Assembly (NCBI GenBank): GCA_020048985.1
Contig: JAIFLR010000005.1
Location: 1-34,959, forward strand
Source: Halobacteriovorax sp.
GTDB lineage: Bacteria > Bdellovibrionota > Bacteriovoracia > Bacteriovoracales > Bacteriovoracaceae
Length of the DNA stretch: 34,959 nt
Direction: 5' to 3'
In this document: piece after piece, positions 16,170 to 24,051 of the stretch
Layout: each line of letters opens with the position of its first letter
How positions within the stretch are numbered: position 1 is the first letter of the stretch
Notes under the pieces: model-generated
What the model saw: the letters and a program-made list of their open reading frames with translations, nothing else
The model's database searches: none
What the model was told of the DNA's origin: nothing
Translations under genes and position numbers: made by a program

Positions 16170-17513
16170 TTAAATAGTCTGGCTGAATTTTGTCGAGTTT
16201 GTTTGTTCCCGCAAATGAAAATCAAAGCACATGGCAACATTCCTCACGAACCCAATGCCCAATTCTGAAATTGATAATTGGTCATTGGAACGTTCTACTA
16301 CACCGTCTTGTGCAAAACTATCTAGTTCTGCCTGTATTTCATTCCAGTAGGGGATATCTTTGGGGCTGGTCAGAGAAACTTCGCCCTTGCACATCAGATC
16401 TAAAATGATGTCCTGAATGACTAAATCTTTATTGCTATGAGTGTGCCCTTTTTCTATAGGGAGGCAGTTATGTAGAATTTTATCTTTGTAGTCTTTTATG
16501 TCCTTCATGTTTTGTATAAAACTTAGGGATGAGTCTGAAATGGATGTTGGGCCCAGGCCAATGAGGATAGGAGACTTTTTATCAACATATCCCATAAAGT
16601 TTCTGTGCAGATTATGACTAATTTTTGCTTTATAGAGATAACTTGAGGGGAGTGCAAAGTGGTCAATTCCTACATCGATGTAGCCGTTCTCAATAAGTAG
16701 TTTCTTTCCGTGTTCGTAAAGCTCACGTTTTTTTTCAGCACTGGGAAGATCTCCTTCAGATATCAGTCTCTGATTTTTAATTCTTTCCGGGAGATGAGCA
16801 TAACTGTAAAACGCAATGAGGTCTGGCTTCATTCTATTCACAATTTCAAAGGTCTTAGATATCGTCTCGAGAGTTTGTTTGGGGAGACCGTAAATCAAAT
16901 CAAAATTGAGCGAAGCAAAGCCGTTCTCTCTTATCTTATCGACCAATCCTTCCACCATTTGTGGGGACTGGTCCCTGTGAATTGCTTTTTGTACGATCGG
17001 ATCAAAATCCTGTATGCCTAACGAAAGTCTGGAAATATTATTTTCTTTTAAAACTCTTAAGTGATCGGCTTGGCAAGTTCGAGGATCAATTTCAATCGAC
17101 CCTACGAAATTATCGATTTTATTCACGAGTAATGTCTTGATCAGCTTTTCAAGATTTTCCGGGGATAGAAAGGTGGGAGTTCCACCACCAAAGTGGAGTG
17201 AATTAACCGCAGGAGTAAAGCCCAGCCTTTCTTGATAAAGCTCCCATTCCCTAATGACGAGAGCAAGGTACTCGCCTTCCACATCATGATTGCGGGTAAT
17301 CACTCGACTGCAGCCACAGTAATAACATAGGCTTTCACAGTAGGGGATATGCACATAGAGATCCACACCGTTGCTTGCACTATAAATTGTTTTAATGTGA
17401 CTTATCCAAGAAGCTTCATCTGGTTGATTTTTCCAAAATGGAACAGGAGGATAACTAGTATATCGAGGCCCGGGACGATTATATTTGGAGATCAGTTCAT
17501 TCATGGTTTTCAT
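16170..17513 (-). CDS. hemN: Oxygen-independent coproporphyrinogen III dehydrogenase HemN
   Basis: Radical-SAM enzyme converting coproporphyrinogen III to protoporphyrinogen IX without oxygen, in heme synthesis. The 447 residues contain PRYTSYP near the start, the radical SAM motif C59-x3-C63-x2-C66 followed by C68, the GGGTPT SAM-binding loop, and the later motifs LGIQDF and RNFMGY typical of true HemN rather than HemW. The second Met (codon 4) is an alternative start. It is the last gene on this strand here and stops 4 bp from czcA, convergent. Upstream, TGAT-N4-ATCA at 17550-17561 resembles an FNR site, consistent with anaerobic control. Confidence 0.93.
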   Translation of the reverse strand: MKTMNELISKYNRPGPRYTSYPPVPFWKNQPDEASWISHIKTIYSASNGVDLYVHIPYCESLCYYCGCSRVITRNHDVEGEYLALVIREWELYQERLGFTPAVNSLHFGGGTPTFLSPENLEKLIKTLLVNKIDNFVGSIEIDPRTCQADHLRVLKENNISRLSLGIQDFDPIVQKAIHRDQSPQMVEGLVDKIRENGFASLNFDLIYGLPKQTLETISKTFEIVNRMKPDLIAFYSYAHLPERIKNQRLISEGDLPSAEKKRELYEHGKKLLIENGYIDVGIDHFALPSSYLYKAKISHNLHRNFMGYVDKKSPILIGLGPTSISDSSLSFIQNMKDIKDYKDKILHNCLPIEKGHTHSNKDLVIQDIILDLMCKGEVSLTSPKDIPYWNEIQAELDSFAQDGVVERSNDQLSISELGIGFVRNVAMCFDFHLREQTNSTKFSQTI

Positions 17514-17549
17514 GAAGCCTATTATGCATAGGGGAACGTTAAAAATAAC

Positions 17550-17561
17550 TGATTCACATCA
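17550..17561. promoter_or_regulatory. FNR-like half-site pair upstream of hemN
   Basis: TGAT-TCAC-ATCA keeps the core of the FNR consensus (TTGAT-N4-ATCAA), missing only the outermost base on each side. It is centred 42 bp upstream of the hemN start codon. Confidence 0.5.
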
Positions 17562-17584
17562 TGTTTATTAACAATCGTTTCATA

Positions 17585-17596
17585 TGATCTTGGTCA
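17585..17596. promoter_or_regulatory. Second, weaker FNR/CRP-like site before deoD
   Basis: TGAT-CTTG-GTCA, one base off from the TGAT-N4-ATCA core, lies 35 bp centre-to-centre from the first site and about 61 bp before the deoD start codon. It may be chance. Confidence 0.3.
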
Positions 17597-17651
17597 TGTT
17601 TTCCTTCCAAGCTTTTTGCCATACTACACAAAAAGATTGAAGGAGTTTCGG

Positions 17652-18350
17652 ATGAGTCTGCATATTGGTGGTAAAAGTGGCGATATCGCAGAGACAATTC
17701 TACTTCCAGGAGATCCCTTACGCGCTCGGTTTATCGCTGAAAATATCCTCGAGGACTCACGCTGTTATTCTGATGTCAGAGGAATGCTCGGATTTACGGG
17801 TTTTTATAAGGGCAAAAAGGTTTCAGTTCAGGGGACCGGAATGGGACTGCCCTCGCTCTCGATTTACGTCAATGAACTGATTGATAACTTTGGAGTTAAA
17901 AACCTCCTGAGAGTTGGGTCATGTGGCTCTTTTCAACCAAACATCAAGGTCAGAGATATTATTTTGGCGATGAGTTCTTGCTCTGAATCCAATTTTAATC
18001 ATAAAACTTTCAAGGGTATGGATTTTGCTCCTACAGCGGATTTTGAACTTCTGATGCAAGTCTATAATTATGGCAAAAGTAAATTCAGTAACATTCATGT
18101 CGGCAGTGTTCTCTCGGCCGATACATTTTATAATCAAGACCCTGAGGAATGGAAAATGTGGGCAAGGCACGGTGTGCTCGGTGTAGAAATGGAGACTTCC
18201 GCACTTTATACGATAGCTGCTAGAAAGCAGTGTCGGGCATTGAGTATTTTGACTGTTAGTGATTGTTTTTTAACGGGCGAAGTTACAACAGCTGAAGAAA
18301 GAGAGCGAACTTTTACTGAAATGATTGATGTTGCTCTCACGGTAATTTAA
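17652..18350 (+). CDS. deoD: DeoD-type purine nucleoside phosphorylase
   Basis: Phosphorolysis of purine (deoxy)ribonucleosides to base and sugar-1-phosphate for salvage. 232 residues from the ATG at 17652, which has AAGGAG upstream; an upstream in-frame ATG at 17616 is not needed. Length matches DeoD (about 235-239). [20 protein letters not shown] at the start, and the [15 protein letters not shown] loop are typical. The catalytic-Asp motif is VSDCFLTGE, where E. coli has VSDHI: the Asp is kept but His is replaced by Cys. The later R in ERERTFTEM is also kept. The family is hexameric and cytoplasmic. The gene is divergent from hemN and convergent with the acyltransferase. Confidence 0.92.
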   Translation: MSLHIGGKSGDIAETILLPGDPLRARFIAENILEDSRCYSDVRGMLGFTGFYKGKKVSVQGTGMGLPSLSIYVNELIDNFGVKNLLRVGSCGSFQPNIKVRDIILAMSSCSESNFNHKTFKGMDFAPTADFELLMQVYNYGKSKFSNIHVGSVLSADTFYNQDPEEWKMWARHGVLGVEMETSALYTIAARKQCRALSILTVSDCFLTGEVTTAEERERTFTEMIDVALTVI

Positions 18351-18356
18351 TTCTGA

Positions 18357-18935
18357 TCACTCCTCAAGAGACTTACTATCCAATTTGAAGTTTTCGGGGT
18401 TTTTTCCTTTAATATTCCTAAAAAACGCAGTGATTTTTTTCATGTCTTCATCAAAATTAGTTAAATAAATAACTTCACCAAGTCCGGCCTCTTTCTTTTC
18501 GTAGTCAGCATATCCTAAGACTATCGGTACATTAGCTTTTTGCGCGATATAATAAAAACCAGATTTCCAATTAGAATTAGCGCTTCTTGTTCCTTCTGGG
18601 GAAATCATGAGAACGAGGTCTTTATGTGTCTTAAACAGACCGGACATCATTTCAGTCGTATTTTTTGACCCATTCTCCTGAATGTTCTTTTTATCTACGC
18701 CAATAGCGCCAACTGAGCGCAAAAAATATCCGAGGGGTGATTTTAGCCATTGATTTTTTATCACAAATTTGGCGTTTCTGTTCATCATCCCTGCCATCGC
18801 CATCGCAGGGATGATGTCAAAATTTGAAGTATGTGGGGCCCCTACAAAAACGAAAGAGAGTAGGTTGCTGGGCGTTTTGTTGACGAATTTCCATCCCTGG
18901 GCCTTAAAAATTAATACGCATAGAAGTTTGAACAT
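18357..18935 (-). CDS. PlsC-like acyltransferase
   Basis: 192 residues with the two glycerolphosphate acyltransferase signatures: APHTSNFD (H-x4-D motif with His and Asp) near residue 35, and SPEGTRS near residue 115. It matches the small 1-acylglycerol-3-phosphate acyltransferase-like group (about 190-220 residues). The N-terminus is moderately hydrophobic, consistent with membrane association. It probably transfers an acyl chain onto a lysolipid or related alcohol in phospholipid synthesis or remodelling, but the acceptor cannot be read from the sequence. Convergent with deoD (6 bp apart) and divergent from the next gene. Confidence 0.82.
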   Translation of the reverse strand: MFKLLCVLIFKAQGWKFVNKTPSNLLSFVFVGAPHTSNFDIIPAMAMAGMMNRNAKFVIKNQWLKSPLGYFLRSVGAIGVDKKNIQENGSKNTTEMMSGLFKTHKDLVLMISPEGTRSANSNWKSGFYYIAQKANVPIVLGYADYEKKEAGLGEVIYLTNFDEDMKKITAFFRNIKGKNPENFKLDSKSLEE

Positions 18936-19059
18936 AGATTACCTTTCATTTCGGCTACAGAGATAGATGTTATTGTGGAGGGAAAATAGGAAAAGTTAAA
19001 TCAATTAATTGGGCCTGAAGGCTACCCTACTGTTTCAGTTGGTTTAGGGTTTATGCCCC

Positions 19060-19065
19060 TATAAT
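19060..19065 (+). promoter_or_regulatory. Possible -10 box for the response regulator gene
   Basis: A perfect TATAAT at 19060-19065. Only a weak upstream partner, TTGGTT at 19039-19044 with 15-bp spacing, is present, so this is a candidate only. It lies about 87 bp before the chosen start codon. Confidence 0.3.
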
Positions 19066-19151
19066 CCTGATAATTAAGCAAGTCTTAAACCTCTTTGCAA
19101 GCAGGCATGGTAAATTATGAGCTTGTACGCAACTCCAATTGGAAGATTAAA

Positions 19152-20492
19152 ATGTCAGCATCAGCTAATCCTAAACTCAAAGTCTTAATTGTCGATGATG
19201 AAAGTGACATCCGAGAGATGCTCTCATTTTCAGTCAAGGGAGCGATTGCATGCGATATCTTTACTGCTCAAAATGGTGAAGAGGCGATCAAGAGCCTCAA
19301 GGCAGATGAGATTGATTTAATAATTTGCGACTACAACATGCCAATTAAAAATGGTGGAGATGTATACAAATACCTTCTTGAGTCGGAGAGCAACTGCCAA
19401 TACGTTCTTTGTAGCTCAGAAGGTCCAGAGCAGTTGCCTGAATTCTCTAATCGATCCCATCTGATTGGTTATTTAGAAAAACCGAATCTAATAAAGGGCC
19501 TCAGAGAGATCATAGGGAAGTTTAAAACCACTATCCCTGGGGCCGGAGAGGCATCTCCAAGTCTCTACATCCCAGTGCCCATCAGTCTTCTACTTAAGCT
19601 TTCCAATATCCCATCAGATATTTATATAAAACTCACCGAAGGTCGGTACGTAAAAGTACTTAATCAAAACCAAGTGTTTGATAGTAATGATTTTGATAAA
19701 TACACAAAAAAAGATGTTGAGACACTTTATTGTACTAGCATGGCAGTAGATCAGGTCTTGGAAAAGATTCAGGCCCAAATTATCGAGCTCGCAAAATCAA
19801 CATCCTTACCTGTCTTAGATATGAATATGAAAATTCATGGGATTCTCATATCTACTTTTAGGGTTTATGGGTTGCAGGAATCTTTCATCCCCTTTGTTGA
19901 AGCACAAGTGAAAGAAACACTCAAAATATGTTCAAAAGACAAAATTATTTCAGGGTTATTGGATAAAATTATTAAGAGCAAAGATACTTACATAGGGACT
20001 CACTCTTTTATGCTTGCGGCCGTTTCAGTGATACTTGCGACAAAACTTAACTGGGCATCAGACGGGCCCAATACAAAACTTGTTATTTGTAGTCTCATGC
20101 ACGATATTTTTCTTGATGAAAATGCGACGAATGAAACTAAGCTTCTTTGCCAGCAAATGGTCGATGATGCTTTCAAGGCCCACCCTCAAAAGGCGGCTGA
20201 ACTTGTCAATAAGATCACTTCCATGCCCCCTGACACCGGTCGTATCATTTTAGAGCAACATGAAATTGGTGAGGAGTTTGGAATTCCCTATGGCACTCAT
20301 ATCAATAAGGTTTCCGCGCTTGGAAGCTTGTTTTCCTTCTGTCACTATCTTGTCGATAGTATTTTAGAACAACATTCTGCTGGTAGCGTTAATCAAGCAA
20401 GCCTCTTTAATAAAATGGAAGAAATTTCTGAGAAATCCATCCAGTACAAAAAATACTTAAATTTTCTTAAAGAAGTTCAGTTGTTTAATTAG
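19152..20492 (+). CDS. Response regulator with degenerate HD-GYP output domain
   Basis: 446 residues from the ATG at 19152 (GGAAG upstream); the reading frame extends further upstream to a TTG at 19095, but without a convincing site. Residues 1-125 are a receiver domain with D15, D16, phospho-acceptor D60 and K110. A middle region (about 138-200) precedes an HD-GYP-like domain: H284 (GTHSFML), H317-D318 in SLMHDIF, H344 in KAHPQKAA, H370 in EQHE, and G377-IPYG in place of the GYP motif. The HDIGK lysine, the second His of the HH pair and the last Asp are lost. Canonical members hydrolyse cyclic di-GMP; this one may be inactive or act as a binding or scaffold protein. Confidence 0.82.
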   Translation: MSASANPKLKVLIVDDESDIREMLSFSVKGAIACDIFTAQNGEEAIKSLKADEIDLIICDYNMPIKNGGDVYKYLLESESNCQYVLCSSEGPEQLPEFSNRSHLIGYLEKPNLIKGLREIIGKFKTTIPGAGEASPSLYIPVPISLLLKLSNIPSDIYIKLTEGRYVKVLNQNQVFDSNDFDKYTKKDVETLYCTSMAVDQVLEKIQAQIIELAKSTSLPVLDMNMKIHGILISTFRVYGLQESFIPFVEAQVKETLKICSKDKIISGLLDKIIKSKDTYIGTHSFMLAAVSVILATKLNWASDGPNTKLVICSLMHDIFLDENATNETKLLCQQMVDDAFKAHPQKAAELVNKITSMPPDTGRIILEQHEIGEEFGIPYGTHINKVSALGSLFSFCHYLVDSILEQHSAGSVNQASLFNKMEEISEKSIQYKKYLNFLKEVQLFN

Positions 20493-20869
20493 TGGAAGAA
20501 AAATCCTTTCGTATCCACGTTGTATTTGCGGCCAGGGACTTCGTTAAACTCGAATTGACCATTGTCTTCTGTTGTCGACACCGTATATGAAGTAAATGGC
20601 TCAATCGAATAGATAAACCCTCTCTCATCAACTGAATACAATTTCACCGGAGTATTTTTTGTTGCAAATGAAATAAGATGTGGCATGCCGTTTCCATAAA
20701 TTTTAATATTGGAGACAGTTTCTTCTTTAATCATTTTATTCACAGACATGACGGGGACATTCCCTTTTCTCGTTTGTATGTAGTAAAGATCATTTGAAGA
20801 GATGATTCTTGCGTAAACAGAAGTCGGACGAAGAAATGATAGTGTGATAAGGAGCAAGGAAGTTTTCAT
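20489..20869 (-). CDS. Small exported protein of unknown function
   Basis: 126 residues with a signal peptide (LLLITLSFLRPTSVYA) and no recognisable domain. It has no cysteines; the mature part contains several short strand-like segments with many aromatic residues (YYIQTRKG, SYTVSTTE, FEFNEVPG), suggesting a small beta-rich periplasmic protein. It overlaps the response regulator stop by 4 bp on the opposite strand, so the two are convergent. Upstream of its start on this strand lies a short intergenic region toward the MAPEG gene, with no clear promoter. Confidence 0.5.
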   Translation of the reverse strand: MKTSLLLITLSFLRPTSVYARIISSNDLYYIQTRKGNVPVMSVNKMIKEETVSNIKIYGNGMPHLISFATKNTPVKLYSVDERGFIYSIEPFTSYTVSTTEDNGQFEFNEVPGRKYNVDTKGFFFH

Positions 20870-20949
20870 TAATAATCTCCAGGTTAAAGTTACGGCTCAT
20901 TAATTGCCACAAAACTGATAACTCTGGAGCTTAAGATTATCCAAAAGAA

Positions 20950-21342
20950 CTAAAAAACTTTGGCAAGCAGATATATATTCGCACTTAACGCTACAAAGTA
21001 GCTTAATGCACGAATTAAAACATTACCTGCAACATAAGAGGCAAAATGAATTACGCGCCCAACGACATAGAGACCTGCTGCCCAAGAGGTAAGAGCGTCA
21101 AATTTATTGAGTGAACCCAAGAGAAGAATAGCGACAACAAAACCGGGAAAGTTGTCTTTTAGATTTGCGTGAGCGCGCTCGGCCCTGGCCCCCCAAGGAA
21201 GGATTTCTTTACCAGTTACGGGATTTCTATTTGAACCAAGCCATTTTCCGCCAAAAGATTTCCACTTAGCGATGCTTGATGGAAGCCATGCGAAAAGAAA
21301 GAACAGTGTCATGAGCACTAACATCTTATATTCAAAGGCCAT
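20950..21342 (-). CDS. MAPEG-family membrane protein
   Basis: 130 residues with four transmembrane helices. The family hallmark ERAHANLKDNFP-like segment is here as AERAHANLKDNFPGFVVA, plus YVVGRVIHFASYVAG in the third helix. MAPEG proteins include glutathione-related and eicosanoid-synthesis enzymes in eukaryotes; bacterial members are mostly uncharacterised. It lies in the inner membrane. The start faces the porin promoter, so MAPEG and porin are divergent from a 119-bp region. Confidence 0.82.
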   Translation of the reverse strand: MAFEYKMLVLMTLFFLFAWLPSSIAKWKSFGGKWLGSNRNPVTGKEILPWGARAERAHANLKDNFPGFVVAILLLGSLNKFDALTSWAAGLYVVGRVIHFASYVAGNVLIRALSYFVALSANIYLLAKVF

Positions 21343-21381
21343 CTAAACTCCTTTATCGATTTTCAATGCCTTAGTTTAGCT

Positions 21382-21426
21382 TTCCTAACGTATTCCTAAC
21401 AAACAAATTCTTCCGAAAAGTATAAA
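21382..21426 (+). promoter_or_regulatory. Candidate PhoB-type operator and -10 box of the porin gene
   Basis: TTCCTAAC occurs twice in direct orientation, at 21382-21389 and 21393-21400, with an 11-bp period. That is the layout of Pho boxes (7-8 bp core, 11-bp repeat) and of OmpR/PhoB-type dimer sites in general. A TATAAA -10 candidate lies at 21421-21426, 20 bp further, and no good -35 is present, as expected for an activator-dependent promoter. The core sequence differs from the E. coli CTGTCAT box, so this is inferred. Confidence 0.5.
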
Positions 21427-21461
21427 TACATGGGCACAGATTTATTGATTAAGGGAGAACT

Positions 21462-22661
21462 ATGAAAGCTTATTTGTTATTGCTGCTTCTACTCGTAGGT
21501 AGTGCCTATGCGCAGGAGAAAGGGACATCGGTTTCTGAGATACAAAAAGTTGTCAACGATACACTTGCAAGTAAATGGTATGAAAGACTTCAGTTAAAAG
21601 GTTATGCGCAATTTCGTTATAACCGATTACTAGAAACCAATAGAAATTTAACTAATCCTTCTAATGATAAATCGATTGGTAATAATAAAGGATTTTTCCT
21701 TCGTCGTGCTCGTCTGACTCTTTTTGGTGAAGTTTCGGACCGTGTGTACATTTATATTCAACCTGACTTTGCTCAAGATGCAGGAACTACTGCTGGTCAG
21801 AACTATTTCCAAATCCGTGACGCCTATTTTGATTACGCCTTAAGTGATGATAAAGAGTGGCGCTTAAGAACTGGTATCTCAAAAGTTCCATTTACTTTTG
21901 ATAACCTTCAGTCGAGCTCAAACAGAGCTCCTTTAGATCGTTCAGATGCGATGAATACAGGTGCACCTAACGAGCGTGATACAGGTGTATTTTTGATGTA
22001 TGCACCTACAGACATCAGAAAGCATTTTAAAGATCTCACTTCTAATAATCTTAAAGGTACTGGTGATTACGGGATGATCGCTCTTGGTGCTTACAATGGT
22101 CAGACGCTGAATAAAGGTGAGGAGAACAATGATCTTCACAGAGCGGTTCGTTTTACTTATCCGGTTAAACTAGCTAGTGGTCAATATATTGAAGCTTCTC
22201 TTCAATCCTACGAAGGACAGTACGCTATTTCTGGAACGGATTATTACGATCAAAGATCAGCAGCGTCGTTCATCGTTTACCCGCAGCCGTTTGGATTCCA
22301 GGTGGAGTACACTACTGGTCAAGGTCCAGAGTACGACATAGACTCTGACTCCGTTAAAACGGAAAAGCTCGAGGGTGGATACGTTATGGTAAACTACCAG
22401 ACAAACTGGAGAAATCAGCGTTTCTTCCCTTACGTTCGTTACCAGGAGTATGATGGTGGCCGTAAGTTAGATAACGGAAATCACATGATTACTCAGGACT
22501 GGGAATTCGGAACTGAGTGGCAACCTAATGCTGCTCTGGAAATTACAGTGGCTTACGTCGTTTCTGACCGTGTCGTGGAATCTGACAAGACCGACGCGGG
22601 CGGCACTACATTGGATGAAAACGGGCAATTGTTAAGATTTCAGGCCCAGTTTAATTATTAG
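21462..22661 (+). CDS. Phosphate-selective porin (OprP/OprO family)
   Basis: 399 residues with a signal peptide (YLLLLLLLVGSAYAQ) and a beta-barrel with many alternating aromatic residues, ending in a phenylalanine-rich C-terminal strand (LRFQAQFNY). The stretch NKGFFLRRARLTLFGEVSDR matches the conserved start of OprP/OprO-type porins, and QPDFAQDAG is a typical next motif. It would form a trimeric outer-membrane channel for phosphate or polyphosphate, or an anion porin of related specificity. AAGGGAG precedes the ATG. It is preceded by an 11-bp direct repeat of Pho-box layout and followed by a hairpin covering the start of the next gene. Confidence 0.87.
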   Translation: MKAYLLLLLLLVGSAYAQEKGTSVSEIQKVVNDTLASKWYERLQLKGYAQFRYNRLLETNRNLTNPSNDKSIGNNKGFFLRRARLTLFGEVSDRVYIYIQPDFAQDAGTTAGQNYFQIRDAYFDYALSDDKEWRLRTGISKVPFTFDNLQSSSNRAPLDRSDAMNTGAPNERDTGVFLMYAPTDIRKHFKDLTSNNLKGTGDYGMIALGAYNGQTLNKGEENNDLHRAVRFTYPVKLASGQYIEASLQSYEGQYAISGTDYYDQRSAASFIVYPQPFGFQVEYTTGQGPEYDIDSDSVKTEKLEGGYVMVNYQTNWRNQRFFPYVRYQEYDGGRKLDNGNHMITQDWEFGTEWQPNAALEITVAYVVSDRVVESDKTDAGGTTLDENGQLLRFQAQFNY

Positions 22662-22662
22662 T

Positions 22663-22718
22663 AAAAAAAACTCAAGGTAAGCCGATATGGTCTTTAAGAC
22701 TATGGAGGTTTACCTTGA
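22663..22718. promoter_or_regulatory. Long hairpin covering the start of the next gene; minus-strand terminator
   Basis: TCAAGGTAAGCC (22672-22683) pairs with GGTTTACCTTGA (22707-22718), 12 bp with one G-U. Inside, ATGGTCTT (22687-22694) and AAGACTAT (22696-22703) nearly close a second hairpin. On the plus strand the right arm contains most of the GGAGGT ribosome binding site (22704-22709) and the TTG start (22715-22717), so folding would mask translation. On the minus strand the same stem is followed by eight T (complement of 22663-22670), a canonical intrinsic terminator for transcription coming from the right. Confidence 0.75.
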
Positions 22719-22963
22719 AATATATTCTACTTGCTTCTCTCATCCTTTCTACATCAGCTTTCGCCATCGATTTTAATAAGGTTACTGGAACATTTGAAGT
22801 TGAAGAAAAATCTGCTCCAGTTGGAGAAGATGCTGTCGCAGCTGCAGCTTACGGAAGCTTTGAATTTTCACAGCAAAAAACTCGTTCACCAGCAAGTGTG
22901 GAGCAAGAGGCAGCTGAATCAATATCTTCTGGAATCAATGAAGTGACGGGAACTTTTCACTAA
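22715..22963 (+). CDS. Small exported protein with a duplicated V-T-G-T-F motif
   Basis: 82 residues from TTG 22715, preceded by a perfect GGAGGT at 5 bp spacing. A signal peptide (YILLASLILSTSAFA) leads to a ~65-residue acidic mature protein with NKVTGTFEV at its beginning and NEVTGTF at its end, so the two ends may be repeats of one strand motif. No family is recognised. It follows the porin by about 50 bp and its start lies in a long hairpin. Transcription from the neighbouring opposite-strand lipoprotein gene would run antisense across the whole of this gene before reaching the terminator at 22663. Confidence 0.65.
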   Translation: MKYILLASLILSTSAFAIDFNKVTGTFEVEEKSAPVGEDAVAAAAYGSFEFSQQKTRSPASVEQEAAESISSGINEVTGTFH

Positions 22964-22973
22964 GAGACATTTC

Positions 22974-23711
22974 TTACTGAATTTCCTCGTGAACACCAGC
23001 GCAGCTTTTTACGGATACATTTTCTTCCGATAAAACTTCGACGAACATAGGAATTCTTTTGAACGCTCCATGGATGACTTTTTTATCAGAGTCATAGGGA
23101 GCGATTTCAACAAAATATTCGCCAACTAAAGAATTACCTGCATTAAATGAACTGGGACTGAGTTCTACCAGCTGACTTTTTTCTGAATATGAAGTCATTT
23201 GATCAATAGTGATTTCAAATGGCTTTGGTTCACCAGAAATCCTCATGTCTTTAATTCTTTTGGTGTGATCAAAGGCCGGGCACTTAAAAAATCGAAAACG
23301 CTCTGACGGGTATGCAGCAGCGTAAAAGATTTTAAGTGTGACGTTCGAAGGTGCTCCACCGCCCTGACCGCGGGCCATGTGCTGGGGCTTAAAACGTGTA
23401 TAGAGGGAACCCAAGTCTTGGCGCTCAGATCCGCGCTGAACTATCAAACGCAGAATCCAGGAATTTATGCCTCTGGAGCTGGTTAAATGGGCAAGGTCCT
23501 CTTCAGATACTTTTGGCATGTCCACCATGAAGACAATACTTTGTGAGACAGTGGCTTCTTTGTGTTTGCCCACCAACCACTCAATCTCATTCAAATGACT
23601 GATCCCCATCTCTACATCCGTGAGTCTCAGGCCCATGGCGTCTTTAGACAGCGAGGTGTACTTGGTGCAGGAGAAACAGCCTACTAAAACAATCAAGAAT
23701 AACGCTTTCAT
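22974..23711 (-). CDS. Lipoprotein of unknown function
   Basis: 245 residues with a short signal peptide and lipobox LVGC (Cys12), or CFSC (Cys15) as an alternative. The mature part has no clear catalytic motif; it contains a strand-rich region, a Gly-rich turn (ARGQGGGAPSN) and a later FFKCPAF. Family is not recognised. The protein is likely anchored in the outer or inner membrane. Its 3' end is 11 bp from the convergent small exported protein gene, with no terminator between them; the nearest minus-strand terminator lies 250 bp beyond, at 22663-22718. Confidence 0.6.
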   Translation of the reverse strand: MKALFLIVLVGCFSCTKYTSLSKDAMGLRLTDVEMGISHLNEIEWLVGKHKEATVSQSIVFMVDMPKVSEEDLAHLTSSRGINSWILRLIVQRGSERQDLGSLYTRFKPQHMARGQGGGAPSNVTLKIFYAAAYPSERFRFFKCPAFDHTKRIKDMRISGEPKPFEITIDQMTSYSEKSQLVELSPSSFNAGNSLVGEYFVEIAPYDSDKKVIHGAFKRIPMFVEVLSEENVSVKSCAGVHEEIQ

Positions 23712-23769
23712 GGCCCAATCCCCTTGGTATAGATACTATTATAGAACAAATTTTGAAGGAGTGTGAGAG

Positions 23770-24051
23770 ATGAAGTTTTTAATCTTACTAGTTTTAGTTG
23801 CTGCCTGTTCAAGTCAGCCTGGTGTTTTAACTGAAAAAGCAAAGGACCTGGAAGTTTATGCTAATAAACCCGCCGGTTGCAACGTTGTAGGCAAGGTGGT
23901 TGGGATGGATGAAAATGGCAGTACAGAACTGGCAACTAATCACGCTCTCAATCAAGCTGCACAATTAAAGGCAACTGGAATTGTTGTTAATCAAGAAGTT
24001 CCCAATGGGAATAAGCGAGCGGTTCACGCCACAGCTTACCAATGTAATTAG
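23770..24051 (+). CDS. Small DUF4156-like lipoprotein
   Basis: 93 residues, start with AAGGAG upstream. Signal peptide with lipobox LVAAC (Cys13). The mature part ACGCNVVGKVVG...ELATNHALNQAAQLKATGIVV ends in HATAYQC and resembles the DUF4156 layout (conserved C near the start, G-x-V-x-G turn, late A-x-Y-x-C), suggesting a small disulfide-stabilised outer membrane lipoprotein. Function is unknown. It is convergent with and overlaps the MerR/B12 gene by 4 bp at the stop codons. Confidence 0.6.
   Translation: MKFLILLVLVAACSSQPGVLTEKAKDLEVYANKPAGCNVVGKVVGMDENGSTELATNHALNQAAQLKATGIVVNQEVPNGNKRAVHATAYQCN

Noticed and set aside
22731-22946. A second plus-strand frame inside the 82-residue gene
   Set aside because: The other frame has the signal peptide and a perfect ribosome binding site.
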